Origin: an uncultured Flavobacteriales bacterium
Lineage (GTDB): Bacteria; Bacteroidota; Bacteroidia; Flavobacteriales; Weeksellaceae
Reading direction: 5' to 3'
Assembly (NCBI GenBank): GCA_937876095.1
Contig: CALFIE010000071.1
Coordinates: forward strand, 1 to 64,000
DNA: 64,000 nt
The translations under genes were made by a program, and so were the position numbers. Positions 16,798 to 25,774 of the stretch are shown here, one piece after another. Under the pieces are notes generated by a model. It had not been told where the DNA came from and did no database searches. It was given only the letters and a program-made list of their open reading frames with translations. Position 1 is the stretch's first letter. Each line of letters opens with the position of its first letter.

Positions 16798-18651
16798 TTA
16801 TTCTACAGTCACAGATTTTGCCAAATTTCTCGGTTGATCTACGTTTGCACCTCTGTTTACAGCGATGTAATATGCAAGCAATTGCAAAGGTACAGAAGCG
16901 ATAATTGGCGAGAAACATTCTGATGTTTCAGGGATTTCTATAACATAATCTGCCATAGAAGCAACTTGTTCATCATCTTTGTTTACTATTGCTATTACTT
17001 TTCCTTTCCTAGCCTTGATTTCTTGTACATTGCTCACAATTTTATCATAATGTCCTTTTTTAGGAGCAATTATTACTATTGGCATGTTTTCATCTATCAA
17101 AGCAATCGGTCCGTGTTTCATTTCAGCAGCAGGATAACCTTCTGCATGAATGTAAGAAATTTCTTTCAACTTAAGTGCACCTTCTAGTGCAGCTGGAAAA
17201 TTATAACCTCTCCCCAAATATAAGAAATTTTGCGCATCTACAAAATCTTTTGCTATATCTTTTGTAATTTGATGGGTTGTTGCAAGTACTTCTTCTACTT
17301 TTTTCGGCATTACATCTAGTTCCGCAATTAATCTCATGAACTCTGCATTACCCAAATTCCCGTTGTGTTTACCTAATTTTAAAGCAATTAATGATAGTAT
17401 GGTTAATTGCGCGGTAAAGGCTTTTGTTGATGCAACACCAATTTCTGGACCAGCGTGTGTATAAGAACCAGCATCTGTAAATCGTGCAATTGACGAATCT
17501 ACTACGTTACAAATTCCATATACAAAAGCTCCTTTTTCTTTGGCTAATTTTATAGCAGCCATTGTATCTGCGGTTTCACCAGATTGTGATATGGCTATTA
17601 CAATATCTTTATTGGTAATAATTGGATTTCTATATCTGAATTCTGATGCATATTCAACTTCTACTGGAATTCTAGCAAATTCTTCAATTAAATATTCCCC
17701 AATTAAACCAGCGTGCCAAGAAGTTCCACATGCAATGATGATGATTCTGTTTGCTTGGCTAACTCTTTCTAAATGATCCCAAATTCCGGCCATTTTAATA
17801 ATGCCTTCGTTAACTAGCAATCTACCTCTAAGTGTATCGTGTATTGATTTAGGCTGTTCAAAAATCTCTTTCAACATAAAATGTTCATATCCACTTTTTT
17901 CTATTTGCTCCAAACTCAATTTCAATTCTTGAATAGCGGGTTCTATTTTTTCGTTGTCTTTTATATTGCGAATATCTACACCATTTTCCAGAGAAATAGT
18001 CGCCATATGTCCTTCTTCTAAATAAACTGCTTCTTTTGTAAATTCTACAAATGGTGAAGCATCAGATGCAATGAAATATTCTTTGTTACCTAATCCTATT
18101 GCTAATGGTGAACCTAATCTACCAACCACCAAAACACCTGGGAAATCTTCGTGCATCACGGTAATTGCGTAAGCACCATAAACCTCATTTAATGCATATC
18201 TTACCGCTGTTGGAAAATCTAAATTGGTATCTGAATCCATTAAAAATTGAATCAAATTTACCAATACTTCAGTATCGGTTTCAGATTTAAAACTAAAACC
18301 TTTTTTGGTGAGCATGGTTTTTATGGTATCGTAATTTTCTATAATACCATTGTGTACCAAAGCAATTTTTCCGTTATTTGAAATATGTGGATGTGAATTT
18401 CGATCACTAGGAACTCCATGTGTAGCCCATCTTGTATGTCCCATTCCAATTTTCGCTGTTCCTCTAAGATTTTCTGAAATTGCTACCAAATCGTCTACTT
18501 TTCCTTTGGTTTTAGCGGTTTCAAAATGATTGTTGCTGTTTTCCAGAACAATTCCTGCACTATCATAACCACGGTATTCCAATCGTCTTAATCCATTAAT
18601 TACAATTTCATAAGCATCTTGAAATCCTGTATATCCTACTATTCCACACAT
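16798..18651 (-). CDS. glmS: Glutamine-fructose-6-phosphate aminotransferase (isomerizing)
   Basis: A 617-residue GlmS that makes glucosamine-6-phosphate from fructose-6-phosphate and glutamine, the entry to peptidoglycan and LPS amino sugars. The Ntn-type glutaminase domain starts with the catalytic Cys2 (MCGIVGYTG) and has GMGHTRWATHG. Two SIS isomerase domains follow (GTSWHAGLIGEY, AISQSGETADTMAAI), and the end is DQPRNLAKSVTVE. It is 18 bp downstream of the DUF4270 gene. Confidence 0.97.
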   Translation of the reverse strand: MCGIVGYTGFQDAYEIVINGLRRLEYRGYDSAGIVLENSNNHFETAKTKGKVDDLVAISENLRGTAKIGMGHTRWATHGVPSDRNSHPHISNNGKIALVHNGIIENYDTIKTMLTKKGFSFKSETDTEVLVNLIQFLMDSDTNLDFPTAVRYALNEVYGAYAITVMHEDFPGVLVVGRLGSPLAIGLGNKEYFIASDASPFVEFTKEAVYLEEGHMATISLENGVDIRNIKDNEKIEPAIQELKLSLEQIEKSGYEHFMLKEIFEQPKSIHDTLRGRLLVNEGIIKMAGIWDHLERVSQANRIIIIACGTSWHAGLIGEYLIEEFARIPVEVEYASEFRYRNPIITNKDIVIAISQSGETADTMAAIKLAKEKGAFVYGICNVVDSSIARFTDAGSYTHAGPEIGVASTKAFTAQLTILSLIALKLGKHNGNLGNAEFMRLIAELDVMPKKVEEVLATTHQITKDIAKDFVDAQNFLYLGRGYNFPAALEGALKLKEISYIHAEGYPAAEMKHGPIALIDENMPIVIIAPKKGHYDKIVSNVQEIKARKGKVIAIVNKDDEQVASMADYVIEIPETSECFSPIIASVPLQLLAYYIAVNRGANVDQPRNLAKSVTVE

Positions 18652-18669
18652 AATTTAATTTCTGATTTT

Positions 18670-20226
18670 TTATTTTTTCCCATAAATTATTTGCAAACTT
18701 GCTCTCTTATCATTATTGCTATTGGTGGTACCTACAAATACAGCTCTGTTTGGTGTAAAAACTCGACTTGTATATTCTTGTCCTGCTAAAGTTCCTGATG
18801 TATTTGCAACATAACTACCAATATTTATGATGAAATCATAATTGGTTGTATTAGTTTCTACTACATCTTTCAGAGATTTAGTAATGGTAATATCATAGAC
18901 AGGATTATTATTTAAAACATACGGTTTTACAAACTGAAAATTATAGGCATAAGCTAATGTTGACATATCTGGTAAAAAGGTGGTAAGATCTTTTGGAGTT
19001 ACCATATCTCTTTGTTTTACAACAAAATTTTGAGGTTTTTCGTAAGTGTTACTCCATGATGTTACATCGGTATACAATCTGATTTTTGCAGACATAATAC
19101 CAATTTTCTCATTATTAAATTTATTTTTCAGTTCTGTAATCACAGAATTTGGAATTCTGATTCCAATTCCGGGACCTCCCATTCCTTGTGCGTATAATTT
19201 TTCATCGCCTGTAGAATTATTTGAAACAGCTATAGCTGATTCATAATCTGAACCTGTTCTATCAAATTCTACCAAACCAATATGTGCATTGCTAACACCA
19301 GTTGTCAAATTAAAACTATAAGCAAGCTGTGGTCTTGTTGTAACACCATTATCAACCTTATCATATTTATAATACATGGTAAGTACAACTTCATTTGGAT
19401 TGAATTTGAAGAAATAACCATCGGTCTCATCTACAGAAATTCTGATTCCTCTGAAATATCTGATGAAACTTGCTGCATCTTTCAGATCTGCAGAACCTTG
19501 TGCTGCAATCATTTTATTTTGAAAGAAACTTGTACTCAATGGAATTCTTAAACTTGGAACTCTAGTTGCATCGGTAATTTCAGTATTATCTGAATTTTTG
19601 GTAATTTTGATAGAATTTACGGTACCATCAAAAACTTTGGAACCTAATAATGTACTGTAATTAATGGTTTTATTAGAATATACCTTATCTGAATACGAAT
19701 TCAAGAAATCACTTACTTCATGTACTTTAATATTAAAAATGGTTTTAGTATTAATTTTTGCTTTGCCATATTTCAAAACTGGATAGGTATTTACCACTTT
19801 TTTAGAAGCAATATTACCATCTGGATATACATAGTTATCAACTGTAGTTGTTGTCACCGAATCAGAAGCATACAATGGTTTCAAGGTTAGTACCACAGAA
19901 TCTACGATTGCATTGGTACCGAAACTTGGATCATAAGAATTAAGTCTTACTTGTGATACATAGCTAGATTTTTGCATACCAAATTTACTCTCTGTGAAAG
20001 CTCCTAGTACTGCAGTAGTCAATTTGGTTGCATCACTTTGTATGGAATCATTATTATTTACATTATAGGCAATTACATCATACTGCGTTTCTACACCTTG
20101 AGCAGCGGTATTTTCTAGAAATTGGGTCCCAAGATTATCTCCGTTTGGTTCGCAGTTTTGCAAAAAAAATAAAGCACTACTTATCAAAAAAAACAGCAGT
20201 AGTTTACTTATTAAATTCTTAATCAT
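18670..20226 (-). CDS. DUF4270 family lipoprotein
   Basis: A 518-residue predicted outer-membrane or periplasmic lipoprotein, lipobox Cys25 in FFLQNC. The remainder is beta-strand-rich and matches the DUF4270 layout common in Flavobacteriia, with repeated DSVVLTLKP-like strands and the conserved end segment NNDKRASLQIIYGKK. No function is established for DUF4270. It sits between the glycogen-synthase-like gene (25 bp upstream) and glmS, an arrangement suggesting an operon. Confidence 0.85.
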   Translation of the reverse strand: MIKNLISKLLLFFLISSALFFLQNCEPNGDNLGTQFLENTAAQGVETQYDVIAYNVNNNDSIQSDATKLTTAVLGAFTESKFGMQKSSYVSQVRLNSYDPSFGTNAIVDSVVLTLKPLYASDSVTTTTVDNYVYPDGNIASKKVVNTYPVLKYGKAKINTKTIFNIKVHEVSDFLNSYSDKVYSNKTINYSTLLGSKVFDGTVNSIKITKNSDNTEITDATRVPSLRIPLSTSFFQNKMIAAQGSADLKDAASFIRYFRGIRISVDETDGYFFKFNPNEVVLTMYYKYDKVDNGVTTRPQLAYSFNLTTGVSNAHIGLVEFDRTGSDYESAIAVSNNSTGDEKLYAQGMGGPGIGIRIPNSVITELKNKFNNEKIGIMSAKIRLYTDVTSWSNTYEKPQNFVVKQRDMVTPKDLTTFLPDMSTLAYAYNFQFVKPYVLNNNPVYDITITKSLKDVVETNTTNYDFIINIGSYVANTSGTLAGQEYTSRVFTPNRAVFVGTTNSNNDKRASLQIIYGKK

Positions 20227-20251
20227 TAGATATTAATTACTTATTTTATTT

Positions 20252-21025
20252 TTAAATATATAAATTCTGAATATCATCTACATTTAGATATTCTGATTTT
20301 TCGGTCTTCGTTTTTTCAAATTTTTTCTCTAAATCTCCTTCAAGAAACTCATCTCCTTTTAACACAACATCTACCAAATCTATACTCTCTGATACTAAAC
20401 TCAAGAAGCTTGGTTTCTTTAACGATTCTAAGCCAGTAATATTGTCAAAAGCTAATTTTTCGGTAATGGATTTATTCAAAGGAGCGTCAGTTTCATTATA
20501 CAAAGACAACACCAATTTAGAATCATGAAAATAGGAATCATTTTTGTAAAATGTCTTTAAATAAACAGGTATCAGAGAAGACATCCAACCATTTAGGTGA
20601 ATTACATCTGGAACCCAATTAAGTTTTTTGATGGTTTCTATTACACCTCTTGCAAAAAAAATGGCACGCTCATCATTATCATCAAAAGGATTTCCCTCCT
20701 CATCTACATAATAATGCTTACGTTTGAAGTATTCTTCATTATCTATGAAATACACTTGCAATCTTTCACCTGGTAATGATGCTACTTTGATGACTAATGG
20801 TTGATCCAAATCATTGATGATGATATTCATACCGGATAGTCGAATAACTTCGTGTAATTGGAATTTTCTTTCGCTGATTTGTCCAAATCTAGGCATAAAA
20901 ACTCTTACATCATTACCTTCTTGGTGCATTTTTAGCGCCATCTTACTCACCATAGTTGCCATATTACTGTCTTCCTGATAAGGGAACATCTCTGTGGTGA
21001 CGTACAATATCTTTTGATTTGGCAT
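20252..21025 (-). CDS. Glycogen/starch synthase catalytic-domain protein, N-terminal GT5 half only
   Basis: A 257-residue protein equal to the N-terminal Rossmann domain of GT5 glycogen synthases: ILYVTTEMFPYQEDSNMATMVSKMA at the start (the family has KxGGL near here), PRFGQISERKFQLHEV, and VIHLNGWMSSLIPVYLK, the equivalent of the HxHDW segment. The C-terminal GT-B half, which carries much of the ADP-glucose site and brings GlgA to about 480 residues, is missing, and the ORF ends with an ordinary acidic/Lys-rich tail. It may be a non-catalytic or divergent relative; I would not call it an active GlgA on this evidence. Confidence 0.75.
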   Translation of the reverse strand: MPNQKILYVTTEMFPYQEDSNMATMVSKMALKMHQEGNDVRVFMPRFGQISERKFQLHEVIRLSGMNIIINDLDQPLVIKVASLPGERLQVYFIDNEEYFKRKHYYVDEEGNPFDDNDERAIFFARGVIETIKKLNWVPDVIHLNGWMSSLIPVYLKTFYKNDSYFHDSKLVLSLYNETDAPLNKSITEKLAFDNITGLESLKKPSFLSLVSESIDLVDVVLKGDEFLEGDLEKKFEKTKTEKSEYLNVDDIQNLYI

Positions 21026-21246
21026 AAATTTTTTATAATTACTTCAGATAAAGTATGGGTACTCTATTCTGCAAAATTACAAAATTTTACTTTAATATTT
21101 TTTAATTAACTAATTTTAATTTTATACAGTACTTTTTCACAAGCTAATATATTTGGTAGTACAATTAATGAATAATATTTCATACTTTTATCGGCAACAA
21201 ATTTCATAATTGATTCCTTATTTTTAAAAAAAATCTTATTAATAAA

Positions 21247-22095
21247 ATGGAAATTATTAAGAACAAAAAAAAACTCGAAGATTATATAGAAAGACAAAAA
21301 GAGATGGGCAAAAAAATAGGATTTGCACCAACTATGGGTGCACTTCACCAAGGTCACCTCTCACTCTACAATGATGCTGCTAAAGAAAACGACCTGGTGA
21401 TTTCATCTATTTTTGTAAATCCTACCCAATTCAATAATCCAGATGATTTGAAAAAATATCCAAGAAATGTAGAACGTGATATTGAAATGCTCCAGAAAAA
21501 TGGAAATGTTCACGCAGTGTATATTCCTGAAGTACAAGACCTTTATCCTAATGGTTTAGAAAAAAAACACTACGATTATGACGGATTAGAAAACGAAATG
21601 GAAGGCGCATTTAGACCTGGTCATTTTGATGGAGTTGGGACCGTTGTAGAAACACTATTCAGACAAGTAAAACCAGATAATGCCTATTTTGGTGAGAAAG
21701 ATTTTCAGCAATTGGCCATTATAAAAAAATTGGTTAAAATTTTGAAATTACCCATCAAAATTCACGGAGTACCTATCTACAGAGAAGAGAATGGTCTTGC
21801 CATGAGTTCCAGAAACGAGCGATTAAGCCCAGAACAACTTAATGCAGCCAAAATCATCTACCAAACATTACTAAAAGTAAATGATTGGTTCAGAATCATT
21901 ACCATTCCCGAAATCAACAAAAGAGTGACTGAAATTTTTGAAAACGAACCAGGAATGGTACTGGAATATTTCAAAATTACAGATGAGGAAACCCTGAAAG
22001 AAACCGATTTCTTCTACAAAGACCGACAATACAGAGCATTCATAGTCGTATTTGTAGGTGAAGTTCGATTGATAGACAATATAAAATTATCTTAA
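21247..22095 (+). CDS. panC: Pantothenate synthetase
   Basis: A 282-residue pantoate-beta-alanine ligase, the last step of pantothenate (vitamin B5/CoA) synthesis. ATP-site motifs are present: PTMGALHQGHLSL (residues 29-41), FVNPTQFN, FGEKDFQQLAIIKKLV and MSSRNERLS. It is divergent from the glycogen-synthase-like gene and ends at a strong terminator 5 bp after the stop codon. Confidence 0.97.
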   Translation: MEIIKNKKKLEDYIERQKEMGKKIGFAPTMGALHQGHLSLYNDAAKENDLVISSIFVNPTQFNNPDDLKKYPRNVERDIEMLQKNGNVHAVYIPEVQDLYPNGLEKKHYDYDGLENEMEGAFRPGHFDGVGTVVETLFRQVKPDNAYFGEKDFQQLAIIKKLVKILKLPIKIHGVPIYREENGLAMSSRNERLSPEQLNAAKIIYQTLLKVNDWFRIITIPEINKRVTEIFENEPGMVLEYFKITDEETLKETDFFYKDRQYRAFIVVFVGEVRLIDNIKLS

Positions 22096-22100
22096 AAATA

Positions 22101-22134
22101 AAAAAGTCGTTTAATTAAAATTAAACGACTTTTT
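22101..22134. terminator. panC terminator (bidirectional)
   Basis: AAAAAGTCGTTTAAT, a TAAA loop, then ATTAAACGACTTTTT: a 15-bp perfect stem flanked by A and T tracts. It serves panC on the plus strand and could also serve tRNA-Lys on the minus strand. Confidence 0.92.
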
Positions 22135-22171
22135 CAACAAAGCACTATTGGAATTTTTTACCGCTAGTCAT

Positions 22172-22247
22172 TGGTGACCTGGCTGGGATTCGAACCCAGG
22201 ACCCATACATTAAAAGTGTATTGCTCTACCAGCTGAGCTACCAGGTC
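22172..22247 (-). tRNA. tRNA-Lys (anticodon TTT)
   Basis: On the minus strand, acceptor GACCTGG pairs with CCAGGTC, discriminator A, and the CCA end is encoded. The D-arm is AGCTCAGCTGGTAGAGC, the anticodon loop CTTTTAA gives TTT, and the T-loop is GGTTCGAATCC. The total is 76 nt with CCA. Confidence 0.98.
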
Positions 22248-22290
22248 GGTCAATTAACTTGCTATTAAATATGCTATTAATAAAGTGGTG

Positions 22291-22320
22291 CAAAGATAAG
22301 GCTTTTTTTAAAATCTCAAA
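22291..22320 (-). promoter_or_regulatory. Promoter of tRNA-Lys
   Basis: Read on the minus strand: TTTG (22320-22317), an 18-bp spacer, then TATCTTTG (22298-22291). This is a perfect match to the Bacteroidetes consensus. The predicted start is about 40 nt upstream of the mature tRNA 5' end. Confidence 0.8.
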
Positions 22321-22351
22321 ATTTTTTCAGAAATTTGTATAAATTTATAAA

Positions 22352-22861
22352 ATGATTATTTCACTATTGGGTTATATGGGTTCGGGTAAATCACACATTT
22401 CCAAATTATTGGCAGATATAACTGGTGAAAAACTCATAGATTTAGATAAAGAAATTTCTAAAAAAAATCGGCTAAGTATACCTGAAATTTTTGAAAAAAA
22501 GGGTGAAATCTTTTTTAGAAAGCAAGAAAGAGAGTTATTGGAAGTGGTTTTGGCGACTCAAGATTCCTGTATTTTGAGTTTAGGAGGAGGAACTCCATCT
22601 TATTATAATAATATGGAAATCCTCAACCTAAACTCTAAAACAATCTATCTAAAATGCTCTGTTGCAAACCTATATGAACGATTACTAAAACAAAAAGATA
22701 AAAGACCTTTAATTGCAAGACTTTCAGACGAAGAAATACCAGAATTTGTTGCTAAACATTTGTTAGAGCGAAATTTCTACTATTCCAAAGCACAGTATAC
22801 GATTGACTGTGATTACAAATCTCCTGATGAAATCATACAAGAAATTGAAGATTTATGGTAA
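22352..22861 (+). CDS. aroK: Shikimate kinase
   Basis: A 169-residue shikimate kinase that phosphorylates shikimate in the chorismate pathway. Walker A is GYMGSGKSHISKLL (residues 7-20). The shikimate-binding residues are in LIDLDKEI and FFRKQERELL, with SLGGGTPSY as the Walker-B-like glycine segment and the lid arginine in KDKRPLI. It is convergent with the S4-protein gene, with a 7-bp gap. Confidence 0.95.
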   Translation: MIISLLGYMGSGKSHISKLLADITGEKLIDLDKEISKKNRLSIPEIFEKKGEIFFRKQERELLEVVLATQDSCILSLGGGTPSYYNNMEILNLNSKTIYLKCSVANLYERLLKQKDKRPLIARLSDEEIPEFVAKHLLERNFYYSKAQYTIDCDYKSPDEIIQEIEDLW

Positions 22862-22868
22862 AATCAAA

Positions 22869-23303
22869 TTATGATTCATTAAAAAACTGACTCCAATTTT
22901 CCTCTTCATTGGTTTCAGAATTTTCGAAATCTTGGTCATCAATATCTAAAAAATCATCCATTTCACGTCGGTCTTTTTTGGTAGGCCTTCCTTCCCCTTT
23001 TATTCGGTAATAATCTTGTGCCAATTTTCTTGCTTGCAACAATTCATATTGTTCTGGTGAAGTTTGATCGGCAACATACAAAGCTACCAACTTGGCTCCT
23101 ACTCTACTTTTTGGGATTTGAATAACTTTTATAGTATAATCAATCTGATTTTTCCTGATGGTGATTACATCACCTGGTTTTACCTCTTTAGATGATTTCA
23201 CTTTTTGAGCAGAAATCGCTACTCTATTTTTTTTAATTTCTTCTGCAGCAATATTTCTAGTCTTATAAAACCGAATACTCCACAAAAACTTATCTATTCT
23301 CAT
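22869..23303 (-). CDS. S4-domain RNA-binding protein (Hsp15/HslR family)
   Basis: A 144-residue protein whose residues 1-60 are an S4 RNA-binding domain (MRIDKFLWSIRFYKTRNIAA, then VAISAQKVKSSKEVKPGDVI). The rest matches the heat-shock protein 15 family, which binds free 50S subunits carrying stalled nascent chains and helps recycle them. The C terminus is acidic (DDFLDIDDQDFENSE). It is divergent from a lipoprotein gene and convergent with aroK. Confidence 0.88.
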   Translation of the reverse strand: MRIDKFLWSIRFYKTRNIAAEEIKKNRVAISAQKVKSSKEVKPGDVITIRKNQIDYTIKVIQIPKSRVGAKLVALYVADQTSPEQYELLQARKLAQDYYRIKGEGRPTKKDRREMDDFLDIDDQDFENSETNEEENWSQFFNES

Positions 23304-23313
23304 AATTTATTTT

Positions 23314-23321
23314 TACTTTTG
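23314..23321 (+). promoter_or_regulatory. Putative -7 element of the FKBP-like lipoprotein gene
   Basis: TACTTTTG is a perfect TAnnTTTG match about 45 bp upstream of the ATG at 23366. No good TTTG -33 box is visible at the normal spacing. Confidence 0.4.
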
Positions 23322-23365
23322 TGCCAACAAAAAAATAATCAGCAATTTAATCATTAATTTAGATA

Positions 23366-24070
23366 ATGAAAAAAATATTTTTATACCTATCTTTTTTTTC
23401 TTTGGTAATCGTATCTTGTAACAGATCTAGCGATACTACAACCGAAACTATAAGCTTAGAAACCCAAAATTCATATGATGATCTCGCCATCAAAAAATTT
23501 ATGGATGATAATTACTTTGATTCAAAAGGCAACATAAAAGCATTTAGTGCAACTGATACCTCAGATGATAATTACCCAAAACTGTCATCATATAATCCAA
23601 TCACATTAGCTTCTGGTGTGGTTTATATAATGAGAGCAGGTGCACAACCAAATCCTGGTAAAGCGATTGGAGCAACAGATATTATTAGATTAATGCACAA
23701 TATGCAAAATTTTGTTGCAACAAAAACAGATAATATAGTAACATACGGAACTATTTCAACCGTTTCTAATACTATAATTCAATCAGGTGTACCTATAGTT
23801 GATCCATTTTTTTATTATGCAAAATCTACCCAAATTCCTAGTGGTAAAACAAGTAGTTACCTGGAAATGGAAGGATTCAAAGAAGCACTACAACTATTCA
23901 AAAGTTGTGAGATAGATGATTCTGCCAACTACAATCTACAAGGAGTAATTTTTGTTCCATCCAGATCAGCCTATGCAAGAGATCCAAATATTTTTGACTC
24001 CTCTACTTTTAAATTCAACGACCGTAGTTTTATATTCAATTTTCAAGTATATAAAACCACTACTCGATAA
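23366..24070 (+). CDS. Lipoprotein with a degenerate FKBP-like domain
   Basis: A 234-residue predicted lipoprotein (signal peptide with lipobox Cys18, VIVSC). The C-terminal two thirds resembles an FKBP-type peptidyl-prolyl isomerase in outline: VVYIMRAGAQPNPGKAIGATD at the first strands, then GFKEALQLFKSCE, GVIFVPSRSAYAR, and a final strand RSFIFNFQVYK, equivalent to the GWxxAL, IPSxLAYG and FxVELL blocks of FKBPs. Several active-site aromatic positions look substituted, so isomerase activity is doubtful. The FKBP relation is my inference from motif order. Confidence 0.55.
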   Translation: MKKIFLYLSFFSLVIVSCNRSSDTTTETISLETQNSYDDLAIKKFMDDNYFDSKGNIKAFSATDTSDDNYPKLSSYNPITLASGVVYIMRAGAQPNPGKAIGATDIIRLMHNMQNFVATKTDNIVTYGTISTVSNTIIQSGVPIVDPFFYYAKSTQIPSGKTSSYLEMEGFKEALQLFKSCEIDDSANYNLQGVIFVPSRSAYARDPNIFDSSTFKFNDRSFIFNFQVYKTTTR

Positions 24071-24100
24071 TTAATTGAACATTTAGTTAATAATATTAAA

Positions 24101-24128
24101 AAAAGGAGATTCAGCAGAATCTCCTTTT
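24101..24128. terminator. Bidirectional terminator
   Basis: AAAAGGAGATTC, an AGCA loop, then GAATCTCCTTTT followed by more Ts. It separates the lipoprotein gene from the convergent glutamate-synthase-like gene, whose stop is at 24134. Confidence 0.9.
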
Positions 24129-24133
24129 CTTTT

Positions 24134-25633
24134 TTATACATTTTTCAAATTATTAGGGAAATACCTATCAGAAAGATGTTCGAACTCATCGCCTCGCATA
24201 AACATACTCGCATCTACTTCTGAATAAGATTTTCTACCTGCTGCTGCAATCAGTTCGTTGCAAGTAAGCAAGGTATTTTTATGGAAATAATACACCCTAT
24301 CTGTTTTATCAGTTACGTCTAAACCTTTTATCAACATTTTATTTTGGGTTGCAACTCCGGTCGGACAAGCATTGGTATTGCATCTCAGTGCTTGAATACA
24401 GCCCAAAGCAAACATAAAACCTCGCGCATTGTTGCACATATCTGCTCCCATTGCAATTGCACGCAAAATATCTAAACTGGTAAGTACTTTTCCGCTTGCA
24501 ATGATTCTAATTCTATCTCGCAATTCAAAATTTTTAAGTGTTTTGTTTACAAAAATCAATGCTGGTTCAAGTGGCATTCCTACTCCATCTGAAAATTCAG
24601 GTGGTGCCGCTCCTGTTCCACCTTCTGCTCCATCTACTGTGATAAAATCAGGATAAATTTGCAGATTTTTCATTTGCCGACAAATTTCTTCAAATTCTTG
24701 AGTGTCTCCAATACATAATTTAAAACCTATAGGTTTTCCGCCAGAAAGTTCACGCAATTTTTGTACAAAATGTAACAATCCTGCTGCATCTGAAAATACA
24801 GAATGACCAGGAGGAGACAATACCGTAACACCTACTTTTACGTGGCGTATTTTGGCAATTTCTTCAGTAACTTTTGCAGCTGGTAAAACTCCACCGTGTC
24901 CTGGTTTTGCACCTTGAGAAAGTTTTATTTCAATCATTTTAACACACGGATTTTTAGATTTTTCGGCGAAAAGTTCTTCTGAAAAATTACCATCTTCATC
25001 TCTACAACCAAAATAACCAGTCCCAATTTGCCAGCACAAATCGCCCCCTTCTAAATGATAAGGCGAAATTCCACCTTCACCTGTATTGTGATAAAAATTT
25101 CCTTTTTTAGCGCCTCTATTAAGCGATATTTGTGCACGATCACTCAAAGAGCCAAAACTCATCGCAGAAATATTGAAAAGTGAAGCGTGATATTTCTGTG
25201 TACATTGTTCACCACCAACCCAAACTCGTGGCAATTCTTCTGAAGGCATTTTGGCATAAATCGAGTGTTTTATACCTTCATATTTCCTGTGATTAATTTC
25301 TAATTGGGTACCAAAAGGAACGGTATCACCCAGATTTTTGGCTCTTCTGTAACTTGCAGAACGCTGATTTCTTGGGAATGGTTTTCCATCGGTTTCACGT
25401 TCTATGAAATACTGCTGTATTTCTGGTGAAATACTTTCAAAGAAATATCTAAAATATCCCAAAACTGGGAAATTTCTCAGAATGGCGTGTTTAGATTGGG
25501 TCACATTGTATAAACCCAATAGATAAATCGAAAAAAGCAAAATCGGAATCCAATAATGTGCTCTGATCAACAATGAAATTACCAGTGTAAAAATCACAAA
25601 AACGGCGCCCCAAATAAAAAACTTATCTCTCAT
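24134..25633 (-). CDS. FMN-binding glutamate-synthase-family membrane protein
   Basis: A 499-residue protein: two N-terminal membrane helices (residues about 6-24 and 28-45), then a glutamate synthase alpha-subunit central/FMN domain. Key segments are NTGEGGISPYH, SQGAKPGHGG, TVDGAEGGTGAAP and the cysteine-bearing CNTNACPTGVATQ, which in GltB ligates the 3Fe-4S cluster. There is no glutaminase domain, so it is not a complete GOGAT. Family members are often described as GltB-like oxidoreductases of unknown substrate. Confidence 0.88.
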   Translation of the reverse strand: MRDKFFIWGAVFVIFTLVISLLIRAHYWIPILLFSIYLLGLYNVTQSKHAILRNFPVLGYFRYFFESISPEIQQYFIERETDGKPFPRNQRSASYRRAKNLGDTVPFGTQLEINHRKYEGIKHSIYAKMPSEELPRVWVGGEQCTQKYHASLFNISAMSFGSLSDRAQISLNRGAKKGNFYHNTGEGGISPYHLEGGDLCWQIGTGYFGCRDEDGNFSEELFAEKSKNPCVKMIEIKLSQGAKPGHGGVLPAAKVTEEIAKIRHVKVGVTVLSPPGHSVFSDAAGLLHFVQKLRELSGGKPIGFKLCIGDTQEFEEICRQMKNLQIYPDFITVDGAEGGTGAAPPEFSDGVGMPLEPALIFVNKTLKNFELRDRIRIIASGKVLTSLDILRAIAMGADMCNNARGFMFALGCIQALRCNTNACPTGVATQNKMLIKGLDVTDKTDRVYYFHKNTLLTCNELIAAAGRKSYSEVDASMFMRGDEFEHLSDRYFPNNLKNV

Positions 25634-25774
25634 AAATATTGAATTTTACCAAAGGTAGCAAATTTTTGTGAGGTAAGGTTTTCTATTGAAAATTGAGTAT
25701 TGTAGACGACTAAATTCTTATGATAGCATATTTTTTTATTAAAAAAAATGCTTATAATCATTAATGAAAAAAAT

